A DNA stretch of 7,735 bases from assembly GCA_015655165.1 (NCBI GenBank), contig JAATFN010000187.1:1-7735 (forward strand), read 5' to 3'. How positions within the stretch are numbered: the stretch's first letter is position 1; the number at the start of each line of letters is the position of its first letter. Made by a program: the position numbers and the translations under genes. Below are positions 1 to 6,269 of the stretch, one piece after another. Below the pieces are notes generated by a model that worked only from the letters and a program-made list of their open reading frames with translations, did not search any database and had not been told where the DNA came from. The DNA is from Betaproteobacteria bacterium. GTDB taxonomy: Bacteria; Pseudomonadota; Gammaproteobacteria; Burkholderiales; Burkholderiaceae_D.

Positions 1-1
1 G

Positions 2-175
2 AACGCGACTGACGCGGTGGCCCTTGTTCGCCCTTATGCTGTTGACATCAGTAGTGGTGTCGAGGCAGCTAAGGGTATCAAAGATCCACACAAGATCCGC
101 GCGTTTATCGGCGCGGTGTGTTTAGCTGATGCCGTGCAGCACGAAGACGGCAACGTTTACAGGAGAACACCATGA
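2..175 (+). CDS. trpF: Phosphoribosylanthranilate isomerase, C-terminal end (partial)
   Basis: This is the last 57 codons of a gene that begins before the window. The reading frame gives [19 protein letters not shown] followed by HKIRAFI, which matches the usual end of TrpF: the (V/A)D(V/L)SSGVE phosphate-binding motif and then a GxKD...KI..F tail. TrpF is a cytoplasmic TIM-barrel enzyme that isomerises N-(5-phosphoribosyl)anthranilate to CdRP in tryptophan synthesis. Its TGA stop (173-175) overlaps the trpB ATG (172-174) as ATGA, so the two genes are probably translationally coupled. The tail after the last helix, about 18 residues, is slightly extended. Identification rests on the motif and on the trpB/trpA context. 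Confidence 0.9.
   Translation, partial: NATDAVALVRPYAVDISSGVEAAKGIKDPHKIRAFIGAVCLADAVQHEDGNVYRRTP
161..165 (+). promoter_or_regulatory. Ribosome binding site of trpB
   Basis: AGGAG lies six bases before the ATG at 172, inside the last codons of trpF. It supports the 172 start and the overlapping, coupled arrangement of the two genes. Confidence 0.75.
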
Positions 176-1416
176 GTACCTCGCAATCAACCCAGTCGCA
201 CAGCCAGTCCGGCGAACATTACAATTTACCGGATGCCAGAGGGCATTTTGGCCCCTACGGCGGCAGCTTTGCTGCGGAAACATTAACGCATGCGTTAACC
301 GAATTACGCGAAGCGTATGCCTACTACCAACATGACGAACAGTTTCTGGCCGAATTCGAATCGGAATTGAAACACTTTGTCGGTCGTCCAAGCCCGGTCT
401 ATCATGCCAAACGCTGGAGCGAACTGGCAGGTGGCGCACAGATCTATTTCAAACGCGAAGACTTGAATCACACCGGTGCCCATAAAATCAACAATGTCAT
501 CGGTCAGGCATTGCTTGCCAAACGCATGGGTAAAAAGCGCATTATTGCCGAAACTGGTGCCGGACAGCATGGTGTGGCAACTGCAACCATCTGTGCTCGT
601 TTCGGTATGGAGTGCATCGTTTTTATGGGTAGCGAAGACGTCAAACGCCAATTGCAAAACGTCTACCGTATGGAATTGCTGGGGGCGACTGTCGTGCCTG
701 TGGAGTCAGGCTCCAAAACCCTGAAAGACGCATTGAATGAAGCGATGCGTGACTGGGTGACCAATATCGAATCGACCTTTTACATTATCGGCACAGTTGC
801 CGGTCCCCATCCGTATCCGATGATGGTGCGCGACTTCCAGTCGGTCATTGGTCTGGAGTGTCTGGAACAAATGCCGCAAATTGCCAGCCGTCAACCCGAC
901 TATGTGGTCGCGTGTGTAGGTGGTGGCTCGAACGCCATGGGTATTTTTTACCCGTATATCGATTACAGCGATGTGAAGCTGGTCGGTGTGGAAGCTGCCG
1001 GTGAAGGTCTGGCATCAGGCAAACACGCAGCATCCCTGACACTGGGCACACCAGGTGTGTTGCATGGCAACCGTACATATTTGCTGCAAGATGAAAACGG
1101 CCAGATTATCGAGACCCATTCGGTGTCGGCAGGTCTGGATTACCCGGGTATCGGACCCGAACATGCATGGTTGAAAGACAGTGGCCGTGCGCAGTATGTG
1201 TGTATTGATGACAACGAAGCGTTGGCGGCATTTAATACGTGTTGTCGTATCGAGGGAATCATTCCTGCACTGGAATCGAGCCATGCATTGGCCTATGCGG
1301 CAAAACTGGCTGCCACACTGCCGAAAGACCAGATTGTGCTGGCAAATCTGTCAGGTCGTGGAGACAAGGATATGCATACGGTGCAAGAGCGCATGGCCGC
1401 ACTTGCCAAAGCATAA
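172..1416 (+). CDS. trpB: Tryptophan synthase beta chain
   Basis: This 414-residue PLP enzyme joins indole to L-serine to make L-tryptophan, working as the beta part of the cytoplasmic alpha2beta2 complex. Key sites are visible. The PLP lysine is K105 in the HKINN motif (Salmonella K87). The catalytic glutamate is E127 in ETGAGQHG (Salmonella E109). The phosphate-binding GGGSNA is at 250-255. The loop aspartate is D323 in [11 protein letters not shown] (Salmonella D305). The C-terminal SGRGDKD is at 394-400. The length is close to the usual 395-410, and the extra residues are a variable serine/glutamine-rich N-terminus. The ATG start has a good ribosome site and overlaps the trpF stop. trpA follows after 35 bases. 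No frameshift or missing catalytic residue is seen. Confidence 0.98.
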   Translation: MSTSQSTQSHSQSGEHYNLPDARGHFGPYGGSFAAETLTHALTELREAYAYYQHDEQFLAEFESELKHFVGRPSPVYHAKRWSELAGGAQIYFKREDLNHTGAHKINNVIGQALLAKRMGKKRIIAETGAGQHGVATATICARFGMECIVFMGSEDVKRQLQNVYRMELLGATVVPVESGSKTLKDALNEAMRDWVTNIESTFYIIGTVAGPHPYPMMVRDFQSVIGLECLEQMPQIASRQPDYVVACVGGGSNAMGIFYPYIDYSDVKLVGVEAAGEGLASGKHAASLTLGTPGVLHGNRTYLLQDENGQIIETHSVSAGLDYPGIGPEHAWLKDSGRAQYVCIDDNEALAAFNTCCRIEGIIPALESSHALAYAAKLAATLPKDQIVLANLSGRGDKDMHTVQERMAALAKA

Positions 1417-1451
1417 GCCGACTTCGATAACCTTTACAGAAAATCACGATC

Positions 1452-2249
1452 ATGTCCCGTATTCAAGCAACCTTTGCAGCATTGGCTGCACAAAACAAAA
1501 AAGCATTAATTACCTTCATTACAGCCGGTGACCCGGCACCGGAACTGACGGTGCCGCTGTTGCACGGTCTGGTTGCCGGTGGCGTCAATATTCTGGAGCT
1601 GGGTGTGCCGTTTTCCGACCCGATGGCAGAAGGTCCGGTAATTCAACGTGCGTGCGAGCGTGCGTTGAAGTTTGGTGTCAGCACCCATGATGTATTGGAT
1701 TATGTACGCACATTTCGTCAAACAGATAAAACGACACCGGTGGTGTTGATGGGTTACGCGAATCCGCTGGAGCGTTTCGGGGTGGACGCCTTTATTGCGG
1801 CTGCCAAAGACGCCGGTGTGGACGGCACGATTATTGTGGATTATCCGCCGGAAGAGTGTGAAGCGTTCGCGCAAAAAATGCGCGAGAACGACATGGATCC
1901 GATTTTCCTGCTGGCACCGACATCGACTGAAGAACGCATCAGGCAAGTCGCCCAAGGCAGCAGCGGTTTTACCTACTATGTGTCGTTAAAAGGTGTGACA
2001 GGGGCTGGTAACATTGATGTTGATGATGTCGCACAACACATTGCAGCCATTCGCAAACATGTGAAACTGCCCCTTGCAGTGGGCTTTGGTATTCGTGACG
2101 GGGCAACAGCCAAAGCAGTCGCTGCCGTCGCAGATGGTGTGGTGATCGGCAGCAGAATCATTTCCGAACTGGAAAACACGCCGAAAGACAAAGCAGTCGC
2201 TGCTGCGACAGCGTTTGTTGCCGATATCCGTCGTGCGTTAGATGAATAG
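1452..2249 (+). CDS. trpA: Tryptophan synthase alpha chain
   Basis: This 265-residue TIM-barrel enzyme cleaves indole-3-glycerol phosphate to indole and glyceraldehyde-3-phosphate and passes indole through a tunnel to TrpB. The signature [14 protein letters not shown] covers about residues 48-61. The catalytic base/acid E49 is present. The second catalytic position, Asp60 in the Salmonella enzyme, is Glu60 here, a conservative change that keeps the carboxylate. Y175 and the phosphate-binding segments around GVTGA (181-185), GFGIR (211-215) and IGSR (232-235) are also seen. The ribosome site is weak (ACAGAAA, about ten bases upstream), so expression may depend partly on ribosomes arriving from trpB. 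It is the last gene of the operon in this window; what follows is gene debris rather than another trp or accD gene. Confidence 0.97.
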   Translation: MSRIQATFAALAAQNKKALITFITAGDPAPELTVPLLHGLVAGGVNILELGVPFSDPMAEGPVIQRACERALKFGVSTHDVLDYVRTFRQTDKTTPVVLMGYANPLERFGVDAFIAAAKDAGVDGTIIVDYPPEECEAFAQKMRENDMDPIFLLAPTSTEERIRQVAQGSSGFTYYVSLKGVTGAGNIDVDDVAQHIAAIRKHVKLPLAVGFGIRDGATAKAVAAVADGVVIGSRIISELENTPKDKAVAAATAFVADIRRALDE

Positions 2250-2276
2250 TAAGTAGACATACCCGGCTGTTTGAAC

Positions 2277-2312
2277 AATGATAGACCTATGGTAAAACGT
2301 GGGTCTGTCGTT
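2277..2312 (+). terminator. Hairpin after trpA, possible trp operon terminator
   Basis: The arms 2277-2289 and 2300-2312 pair over 13 positions, including three G-U pairs, around a 10-base loop. It sits 27 bases after the trpA stop, where a terminator would be expected. There is no run of T after it (the next bases are ATCGAAG), so it may be a weak or Rho-assisted terminator, or an mRNA 3'-end stabiliser, rather than a classic intrinsic terminator. Confidence 0.4.
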
Positions 2313-2342
2313 ATCGAAGCGTCAAACTTACGTTGTAATCAA

Positions 2343-2374
2343 TTCCAGTAATGCGTGATACAGCATTGCTGGAA
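2343..2374. repeat. Inverted repeat at the start of the receptor remnant
   Basis: TTCCAGTAATGC (2343-2354) and GCATTGCTGGAA (2363-2374) pair over 12 positions with one G-U and an 8-base loop. It overlaps the 5' end of the decayed receptor gene and has no T-run. It could be a second structure helping to end trp transcription, a relic of the old receptor gene leader, or chance. Confidence 0.45.
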
Positions 2375-2659
2375 GTCCAGGTGGTTGCTGCAGCCGATCG
2401 TAACGAGGGCACGACTGAGGCACCGAGTCGTACACTACGGGCAGCAATGTGGCATTCTGCAATGAGCAGGCAGCCTATGCCATTGTCGACTTGATCGCCG
2501 GCTATCGCGTTATACCCAAGCTGGATATCTAGCTCAACGTGACGAATCTCTTTCGACCACGTCTACTACCGTGCGATTGGCTACAATCTTAACCGGGGAT
2601 CGACCGAAATCTACGGCGAACCACGCAAATTCCTGCTGACGGCCAAGTACAGCTTCTAG
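2351..2659 (+). pseudogene. TonB-dependent outer-membrane receptor remnant with large internal deletion
   Basis: The start reads ALLEVQVVAAADRNEGTTE (2363-2419), like the TonB-box/plug entry of ferric-siderophore receptors. After a one-base loss near 2417-2428 the frame continues as SYTTGS. Almost at once it becomes a receptor C-terminus: YAIVDLIAGYRVIPKLDI, a TAG stop at 2530-2532, LNVTNLF, an extra T in the run 2551-2553, then YYRAIGY, IYGEPRKFLL and the terminal TAKYSF with TAG at 2657-2659. A final aromatic residue after a last beta strand is the outer-membrane barrel sorting signal. Intact receptors have about 700-800 residues and only about 100 remain, so most of the plug and barrel are gone, with the junction near 2450-2467. 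One stop, two frameshifts and the deletion make it non-functional. The original ligand was probably an iron-siderophore, but this cannot be shown. Confidence 0.85.
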
Positions 2660-2662
2660 ACC

Positions 2663-2867
2663 ATGGCGATTTTTAGTCGCATTGATCCGGACGTGTTCAC
2701 GCAGGTGGCATCTTCACAGGCAGCCACCTGCGTGGCTGTCTCGTGATGACGAAATATTCTTTGTGGCAGTTGCCCATATCTGGAACGACCTGGCAATGCA
2801 GATGTTCAGAATTGGCGAACGCGACATCCTACCCTACACAAACTTTAACAGCCATGCCCGCGTCTAA
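2663..2867 (+). pseudogene. Unrecognised small gene remnant with a frameshift
   Basis: An ATG at 2663, four bases after the receptor remnant's stop, opens a reading MAIFSRIDPDVFTQVASS that ends at TGA 2744-2746. Another frame then runs from about 2742 to TAA 2865-2867, reading RDDEIFFVAVAHIWNDLAM and ending LPYTNFNSHARV. The protein-like character and the change of frame near 2710-2745 suggest a short gene, perhaps once co-transcribed with the receptor, that has also been shortened and shifted. I do not recognise either half. An ATG at 2682 allows a 61-codon open frame, but its first third is the out-of-frame reading of the other half. A 12-base-pair perfect inverted repeat lies right where the frame changes. 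It could also be non-coding. Confidence 0.4.
2698..2734. repeat. Perfect 12-bp inverted repeat
   Basis: CACGCAGGTGGC (2698-2709) and GCCACCTGCGTG (2723-2734) are exact reverse complements around a 13-base spacer. The GC-rich stem would be very stable as RNA. No T-run follows on either strand. It lies in the decayed region between trpA and the convergent regulator gene, so it might serve as a two-way transcription barrier or be a relic of the event that scrambled this region. Confidence 0.7.
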
Positions 2868-2878
2868 TACACAGTAGA

Positions 2879-3661
2879 TCAATACTGTGACTCTTTGATT
2901 GACGTGTCATGGGTAAGCGCATCCGACGTGATAAAAATATCACTGTTCGGGTTGTGATAGGCACTGCGTGCTCCAAGCTGTGCGGAAAGTTCCTGTGCGA
3001 AAGATAAGAGTTTCTCGCGCATGGGTAAGGTCGCCATTGGATCAAATCTTAACGACAAACCAAAAATAGTCAGCGAGCCGATCAGTACGTTGTCTACACC
3101 GAAAATCGGTGCGGACATCGACGAGGAGAGCGCGTTATTAATACCCGAGGACAGACAGATATAACGCCCTTGCGATTGGGCTGCATTCCCTTTGATAGAA
3201 AAAAAGCGCAGCACTTGCGAGCTGGATGTACTATCAATCTCGAATAAAGCACCTGCCTTGACAATCGCTTTGACCGGTTCGTAAGAATCGACGGCATACA
3301 GACATAAGCGTTTGTTTTCCTGCTTGATAAAGAAAGCGGCACTTTCTTTGGTTTCTTTTGCCAGTTTTTCCAGTGTGGGGATAATAAAATCCGCGTAATC
3401 AAAGAGGCGTTCAAAAGATTTGCCAAGCTGGAAGGCACGTGGACCGAGCTGGTAGCTGCCATCCTGTTTCTGGATAATATAGCCGTGTTTTGTAAATGAC
3501 AGCATATAACGGCAGATCACACTTTTAAACAGTCCGGTTTTGGCTTCAAGTTCTTTCAATCCTAACGGTTCTGTTGCATCAACAAATGCGTTAAGGATGG
3601 TCAGACTGCGTTCAGCACCAAGTACTGATCGATCCGGTGGTGTTTCTTTGTGTTGTTTCAT
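2879..3661 (-). CDS. IclR-family transcriptional regulator
   Basis: This 260-residue protein has the IclR layout. A winged helix-turn-helix covers roughly residues 14-75: GAERSLTILNAF, then LGLKELEAKTGL, the recognition helix around FKSVICRYM, and the wing GYIIQKQDGSYQLG. An effector-binding domain covers about 85-235, with the family pattern around SSSQVLRFF and the late SAPIFGVDNVLIGSLTIFG. IclR proteins bind palindromic operators as dimers or tetramers and respond to small carbon or aromatic metabolites, acting as repressors or activators. The gene is divergent from the transporter operon across a 283-base spacer and is the likely controller of that operon and perhaps of itself. The ATG at 3661 has no clear ribosome site, but it gives the usual short N-terminal arm before the DNA-binding domain. 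The effector is unknown. Confidence 0.93.
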   Translation of the reverse strand: MKQHKETPPDRSVLGAERSLTILNAFVDATEPLGLKELEAKTGLFKSVICRYMLSFTKHGYIIQKQDGSYQLGPRAFQLGKSFERLFDYADFIIPTLEKLAKETKESAAFFIKQENKRLCLYAVDSYEPVKAIVKAGALFEIDSTSSSQVLRFFSIKGNAAQSQGRYICLSSGINNALSSSMSAPIFGVDNVLIGSLTIFGLSLRFDPMATLPMREKLLSFAQELSAQLGARSAYHNPNSDIFITSDALTHDTSIKESQY

Positions 3662-3729
3662 ACGCTATTTTAATTTGATGATGAAATTGGCATAGGGTAG
3701 AAGCATAACATTTTTATGTCGCGCCATTG

Positions 3730-3771
3730 TTTGCACCAAATTAAACGTATTTTCCCAGATTTGCACCGAAT
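3730..3771 (+). repeat. Direct repeat pair TTTGCACC(A/G)AAT, 30 bp apart
   Basis: TTTGCACCAAAT (3730-3741) and TTTGCACCGAAT (3760-3771) differ at one base and start exactly 30 bases apart, about three helical turns. They lie in the spacer between the divergent regulator and transporter genes, on the regulator's side. This is typical of tandem sites for a DNA-binding protein and may serve autoregulation of the IclR gene. No binding is shown. Confidence 0.5.
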
Positions 3772-3782
3772 GCGTGCATTCG
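3767..3782. promoter_or_regulatory. Palindrome CGAATGCGTGCATTCG, candidate operator
   Basis: Seven-base arms (3767-3773 and 3776-3782) are exact reverse complements around GT. It overlaps the end of the second TTTGCACC repeat, and its centre is about 83 bases upstream of the centre of the large dyad over the promoter. Size and symmetry fit a dimeric regulator's operator. It may be an additional IclR-protein site. Confidence 0.45.
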
Positions 3783-3828
3783 TGTTTCGATATATCACTC
3801 CTGTGTCAACATAATTGCATTTTAGTTA

Positions 3829-3887
3829 GGCATGCGAATTGCTTAAAAATCATAATGGCATTATGATTTTGAAAAAAACGGCATGCC
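3829..3887. promoter_or_regulatory. 59-bp composite dyad, likely operator of the transporter operon
   Basis: An inner palindrome has 12-base perfect arms, AAAATCATAATG (3846-3857) and CATTATGATTTT (3859-3870), around a single G at 3858. Outside it, GGCATGC (3829-3835) and GCATGCC (3881-3887) are reverse complements placed symmetrically about the same centre, each ten bases from the inner arms. The inner palindrome covers the spacer and -10 box of the predicted promoter. A protein bound there should block RNA polymerase. A symmetric four-part site would suit a regulator that binds as a dimer of dimers, as some IclR proteins do. The assignment to the neighbouring IclR protein is inferred. Confidence 0.65.
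3839..3867 (+). promoter_or_regulatory. Sigma70-type promoter of the transporter operon
   Basis: TTGCTT (3839-3844) and TATGAT (3862-3867) are separated by exactly 17 bases, each close to the consensus TTGACA and TATAAT. Transcription would begin near 3874, giving a leader of about 70 bases before the ATG at 3945. The element lies within the large dyad, so it is probably repressed or remodelled by the bound regulator. Confidence 0.6.
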
Positions 3888-3934
3888 ATCGTGTGTAAAT
3901 ATTTTTAAATGGCAAAAAACATGACAAAGACTTT

Positions 3935-3938
3935 GGAG
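3935..3938 (+). promoter_or_regulatory. Ribosome binding site that fixes the binding-protein start
   Basis: GGAG sits six bases before the ATG at 3945. The two earlier in-frame ATGs (3909 and 3921) lack such a site and would put a hydrophilic stretch before the signal peptide. Confidence 0.75.
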
Positions 3939-3944
3939 TTGAAG

Positions 3945-4757
3945 ATGAAAAAATCATTAGGACTAGTAATCGTGACTGCTTCCTTGGCAGTTTCCACATA
4001 CGCCCATGCAGACCGCTTGGCAGATATCAAAGCACGTGGCACATTAATTTGTGCCACATTAACCAGTACGGAACCGCTGGGGTTTTCGGATCCGCAAACC
4101 CGTCAGGTCGTCGGATTTGATGTGGATACCTGTTCGGCAATTGCCAAACATTTGGGTGTGAAGCTGGAGCACAAGGCAGTATCGGTCGAAGCACGTATCC
4201 CGGAATTAATGACAGGACGTGTCGATCTGATTGCTGCAGCTTTGGGGTATACCAAGGAGCGCGCACAACAGATTGACTTTAGTGCTTCGCATTACCAGAC
4301 ACCGATCAAGTTGGTAGCACGCAGCGACTCCGGTTACAACAAAATCGAAGATTTGGCAGAAAAGCGCATTAGTGCCAATAAGGGTTCAACACCTGAATTG
4401 TTTGCGCGACGCATGTTTCCAAAGGCAACGATTGTGACATATCAGGATTCTCCTGCAGCCTTTCTGGCATTGGCACAGAAAAAAGTGCAAGGTCTGGCAC
4501 TGGCGCAACCATCAGCGATCCGTTTTGTGAATGAATATAAAGGCGAGTATAAATTCCTCGAGGGCAGCATTGCCTGGGAACCAACTGCATTAGGTCTCAA
4601 AAAGAACGAGCCTGCATTATTGAATGCAGTCAACCAGGCGCTCGAGGAAATGGAAAAATCAGGTGAGCTGGAACAGATGTGGGTCAAGTGGTTTGGCCCA
4701 GATACCAAGTTCAACATGGTACGCGAAAAGAAATTGACACCGATTTCGGCATTTTGA
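3945..4757 (+). CDS. Periplasmic solute-binding protein of a polar-amino-acid-type ABC transporter
   Basis: This 270-residue family 3 extracellular solute-binding protein would capture a ligand in the periplasm for the permeases encoded next door. Starting at 3945 gives a classic signal peptide: MKKS, a hydrophobic core, then AHA at residues 20-22 with cleavage before D23. The two-lobe family pattern follows: GTLICATL, VVGFDVDTCSAIAKHLGV (C36 and C63 may form a disulfide), GRVDLIAAALGYTKERAQQ and DFS. R106 corresponds to the arginine that holds the ligand carboxylate, and GST is at 147-149. The second-lobe segment normally containing the aspartate that binds the alpha-amino group reads VQGLALAQPSA (181-191), with no acidic residue. 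The ligand may therefore be an unusual or non-alpha-amino acid. An ATG at 3909 would add 12 residues but is less likely. Substrate unknown. Confidence 0.92.
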   Translation: MKKSLGLVIVTASLAVSTYAHADRLADIKARGTLICATLTSTEPLGFSDPQTRQVVGFDVDTCSAIAKHLGVKLEHKAVSVEARIPELMTGRVDLIAAALGYTKERAQQIDFSASHYQTPIKLVARSDSGYNKIEDLAEKRISANKGSTPELFARRMFPKATIVTYQDSPAAFLALAQKKVQGLALAQPSAIRFVNEYKGEYKFLEGSIAWEPTALGLKKNEPALLNAVNQALEEMEKSGELEQMWVKWFGPDTKFNMVREKKLTPISAF

Positions 4758-4777
4758 TTTGACGCATATGTAGAAGT

Positions 4778-4832
4778 GATGCATCTGTCCTCCGGTCGCC
4801 ACAGTAGCGGATGATCCGGAAGACAGATGATC
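4778..4832 (+). repeat. Strong hairpin between binding-protein and permease genes
   Basis: CATCTGTCCTCCGG (4782-4795) pairs with CCGGAAGACAGATG (4816-4829) over 14 positions with one C-A mismatch. GAT/ATC adds three more pairs past a one-base bulge, and a small CGC/GCG stem lies inside the loop. No T-run follows, so it is not a standard terminator. Its position just after the binding-protein gene resembles structures that protect the upstream message and lower downstream expression, which would let the binding protein exceed the permeases. Confidence 0.65.
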
Positions 4833-4861
4833 CGATTGTAAATGTTGAAAGTGGACTCTGT

Positions 4862-5560
4862 ATGTTCAATCTTGATTTTGGTGCAGTGTTGCACGGGCAA
4901 TACCTGGATTGGCTGGTGAGTGGCGCCATCCAGACGATGGTGTTGTTTGCAGCAGCTTGGTTGCTTGCCTTTTTGTTGGCAATTTTATTGGTTGTATTGC
5001 GCTCTTTATCGATTCGTCCAATAGATTGGTGCATTGCGGGGTATGTGAATTATCATCGTAATGTCCCCGGTCTGGTACAAATTTTCGTATGGTATTTCGG
5101 TGTTCCGGAATTGTTGCCCGACAGCGTGACCGAGATGATTAATGCAAGTAATAGCGAATTTATTTTTGCGTTGATAGCCTTGACATTGAATGCCGCAGCC
5201 TATATGTCGGAAGATTTGCGTAGCGGCATGCGCTCGATTGCCAAAGAACAGATCGAAGCCGCACGTGCATTAGGCCTCAGTTATTCCCAGGCGATGCGTG
5301 ATGTGTTGTTGCCACAGGCAATTCGTGTATCGGTGCCACCCCTCATTAATCAATCATTGAGTTTGTTTAAGACAACTTCGCTGGCCATGGCAATTGGTGT
5401 GGCGGAAATGACCTATGCCAGTCGCCAGATCGAAAATGAAACGTACCGCACGTTTGAGACATTTGCGATTGCTTCTGCTTTTTATCTGTTGATGTCGTGG
5501 ACCATCATGGCTGTCGGTGCGTATTACAACAGTAAACATCTGAATGTAAAAGGACGATGA
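4862..5560 (+). CDS. Polar amino acid ABC transporter permease (GltJ/HisQ type)
   Basis: This is an inner-membrane permease of about 232 residues, one of two that form the transport channel. An amphipathic N-terminal stretch with YLDWLVSGAIQT leads into hydrophobic segments at about 20-47, 66-84, 99-117 and 198-222. The cytoplasmic EAA loop that docks the ATPase is seen from E132 (EAARALG) to LPQA at 150-153. I chose the ATG at 4862: it gives the MFNLDFG N-terminus usual for this family, has GTGGA six bases upstream, and lies beyond the hairpin at 4778-4832. An in-frame ATG at 4811 would add 17 polar residues and would lie inside that hairpin. The stop is one base before the next permease's start. 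Confidence 0.93.
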   Translation: MFNLDFGAVLHGQYLDWLVSGAIQTMVLFAAAWLLAFLLAILLVVLRSLSIRPIDWCIAGYVNYHRNVPGLVQIFVWYFGVPELLPDSVTEMINASNSEFIFALIALTLNAAAYMSEDLRSGMRSIAKEQIEAARALGLSYSQAMRDVLLPQAIRVSVPPLINQSLSLFKTTSLAMAIGVAEMTYASRQIENETYRTFETFAIASAFYLLMSWTIMAVGAYYNSKHLNVKGR

Positions 5561-5561
5561 C

Positions 5562-6268
5562 ATGCTGGAAATATTACATACCTATGGATTACAGCTGTTA
5601 ATTGGCGAGTTCCCTTATGGGCCGCTTGGCGGGTTGTCACTGACACTGATTCTGGCCGTTTTAGGATTGATTTTTTCATTTCCACTCGCGGTATTAGTCG
5701 GTATCGCACGCACAAGCACGATTAAATGGATTGCATTACCCGTTGCCGCAGTCGTGCATACAGTGCGCGGGTTGCCCGTGTTGATGCTGATTTTCTGGGC
5801 TTATTTCATTGTTCCATTGATTGTTGGCACGTCTATTCCGGGATTTGCAACGGTAATTTGCGCATTGATTGCTTACGAAATGGCGTTTCTGGGAGAAGTC
5901 GTCAAGGCCGGCATACAAGCCATACCAAAAGGCCAGATCGAAGCATCCCGTTCACTCGGCATGGGATATTTCACGACACTTCGCGATGTTGTGTTGCCAC
6001 AGGCACTGTTCAATATGATTCCGAGTATTTTGAATCAACTGATTTCGTTGATCAAAAACACCTCGCTGGCATACATCATCAGTGTCAATGAGCTGACTTA
6101 TGCTGCTTATCAGGTGAATTCTCAACTATTAAGCAAACCTTTCGAAGTGTATTTCCTGTTGGCGATGATCTATTTCATCATTTGCTATAGCTTGAGCACG
6201 GCAGTCGGTATGCTGGAAAAACGGATAAAGAACAAGCGTCAATTGAAAATTCAGGCAAGGACTGTGTG

Positions 6269-6269
<1 letters not shown>
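5562..6269 (+). CDS. Polar amino acid ABC transporter permease (GltK/HisM type)
   Basis: This is the second permease, 235 residues, presumed to pair with the preceding one in the inner membrane. Hydrophobic segments are near residues 22-49, 57-68, 71-90, 94-110 and 194-217. [12 protein letters not shown] and [11 protein letters not shown] match the family, and the EAA loop runs from E127 (EASRSLG) to LPQA at 145-148. The C-terminus is a basic tail ([10 protein letters not shown]). The start has AAAAGGA (5548-5554) eight bases upstream and is one base after the previous stop. Its own TGA (6267-6269) overlaps the ATPase start, so the genes are translationally coupled. Confidence 0.94.

Noticed and set aside
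1506..1955. 149-codon open frame on the minus strand
   Set aside because: It is antisense to trpA, has a composition typical of antisense reading (many His, Arg, Cys and Gln), and shows no recognisable motif.
2682..2867. Intact 61-codon gene
   Set aside because: Its first part is the out-of-frame reading of the segment that follows the ATG at 2663, it has no convincing ribosome site, and it sits in gene debris.
2250..2878. Insertion sequence or phage scar between trpA and the regulator gene
   Set aside because: No transposase or integrase fragment, terminal repeats or target-site duplication were seen. The recognisable content is receptor-gene remains.
3849..3854. Minus-strand -10 box (TATGAT) for the IclR gene inside the dyad
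   Set aside because: It exists only because the palindrome is symmetric. No acceptable -35 box lies at 16-18 bases, and it would leave a leader of nearly 190 bases.
3909..3944. Earlier start of the binding protein at 3909 or 3921
   Set aside because: The ATG at 3945 has GGAG at proper spacing and begins directly with a standard signal peptide.
4811..4861. Earlier start of the first permease at 4811
   Set aside because: It would add a polar segment unlike the family N-terminus and place the start codon in a stable hairpin.
6266..6268. GTG start of the ATPase
   Set aside because: It is only four bases from the ribosome site. The adjacent ATG at 6269 has better spacing and gives the usual MIRF-type N-terminus.
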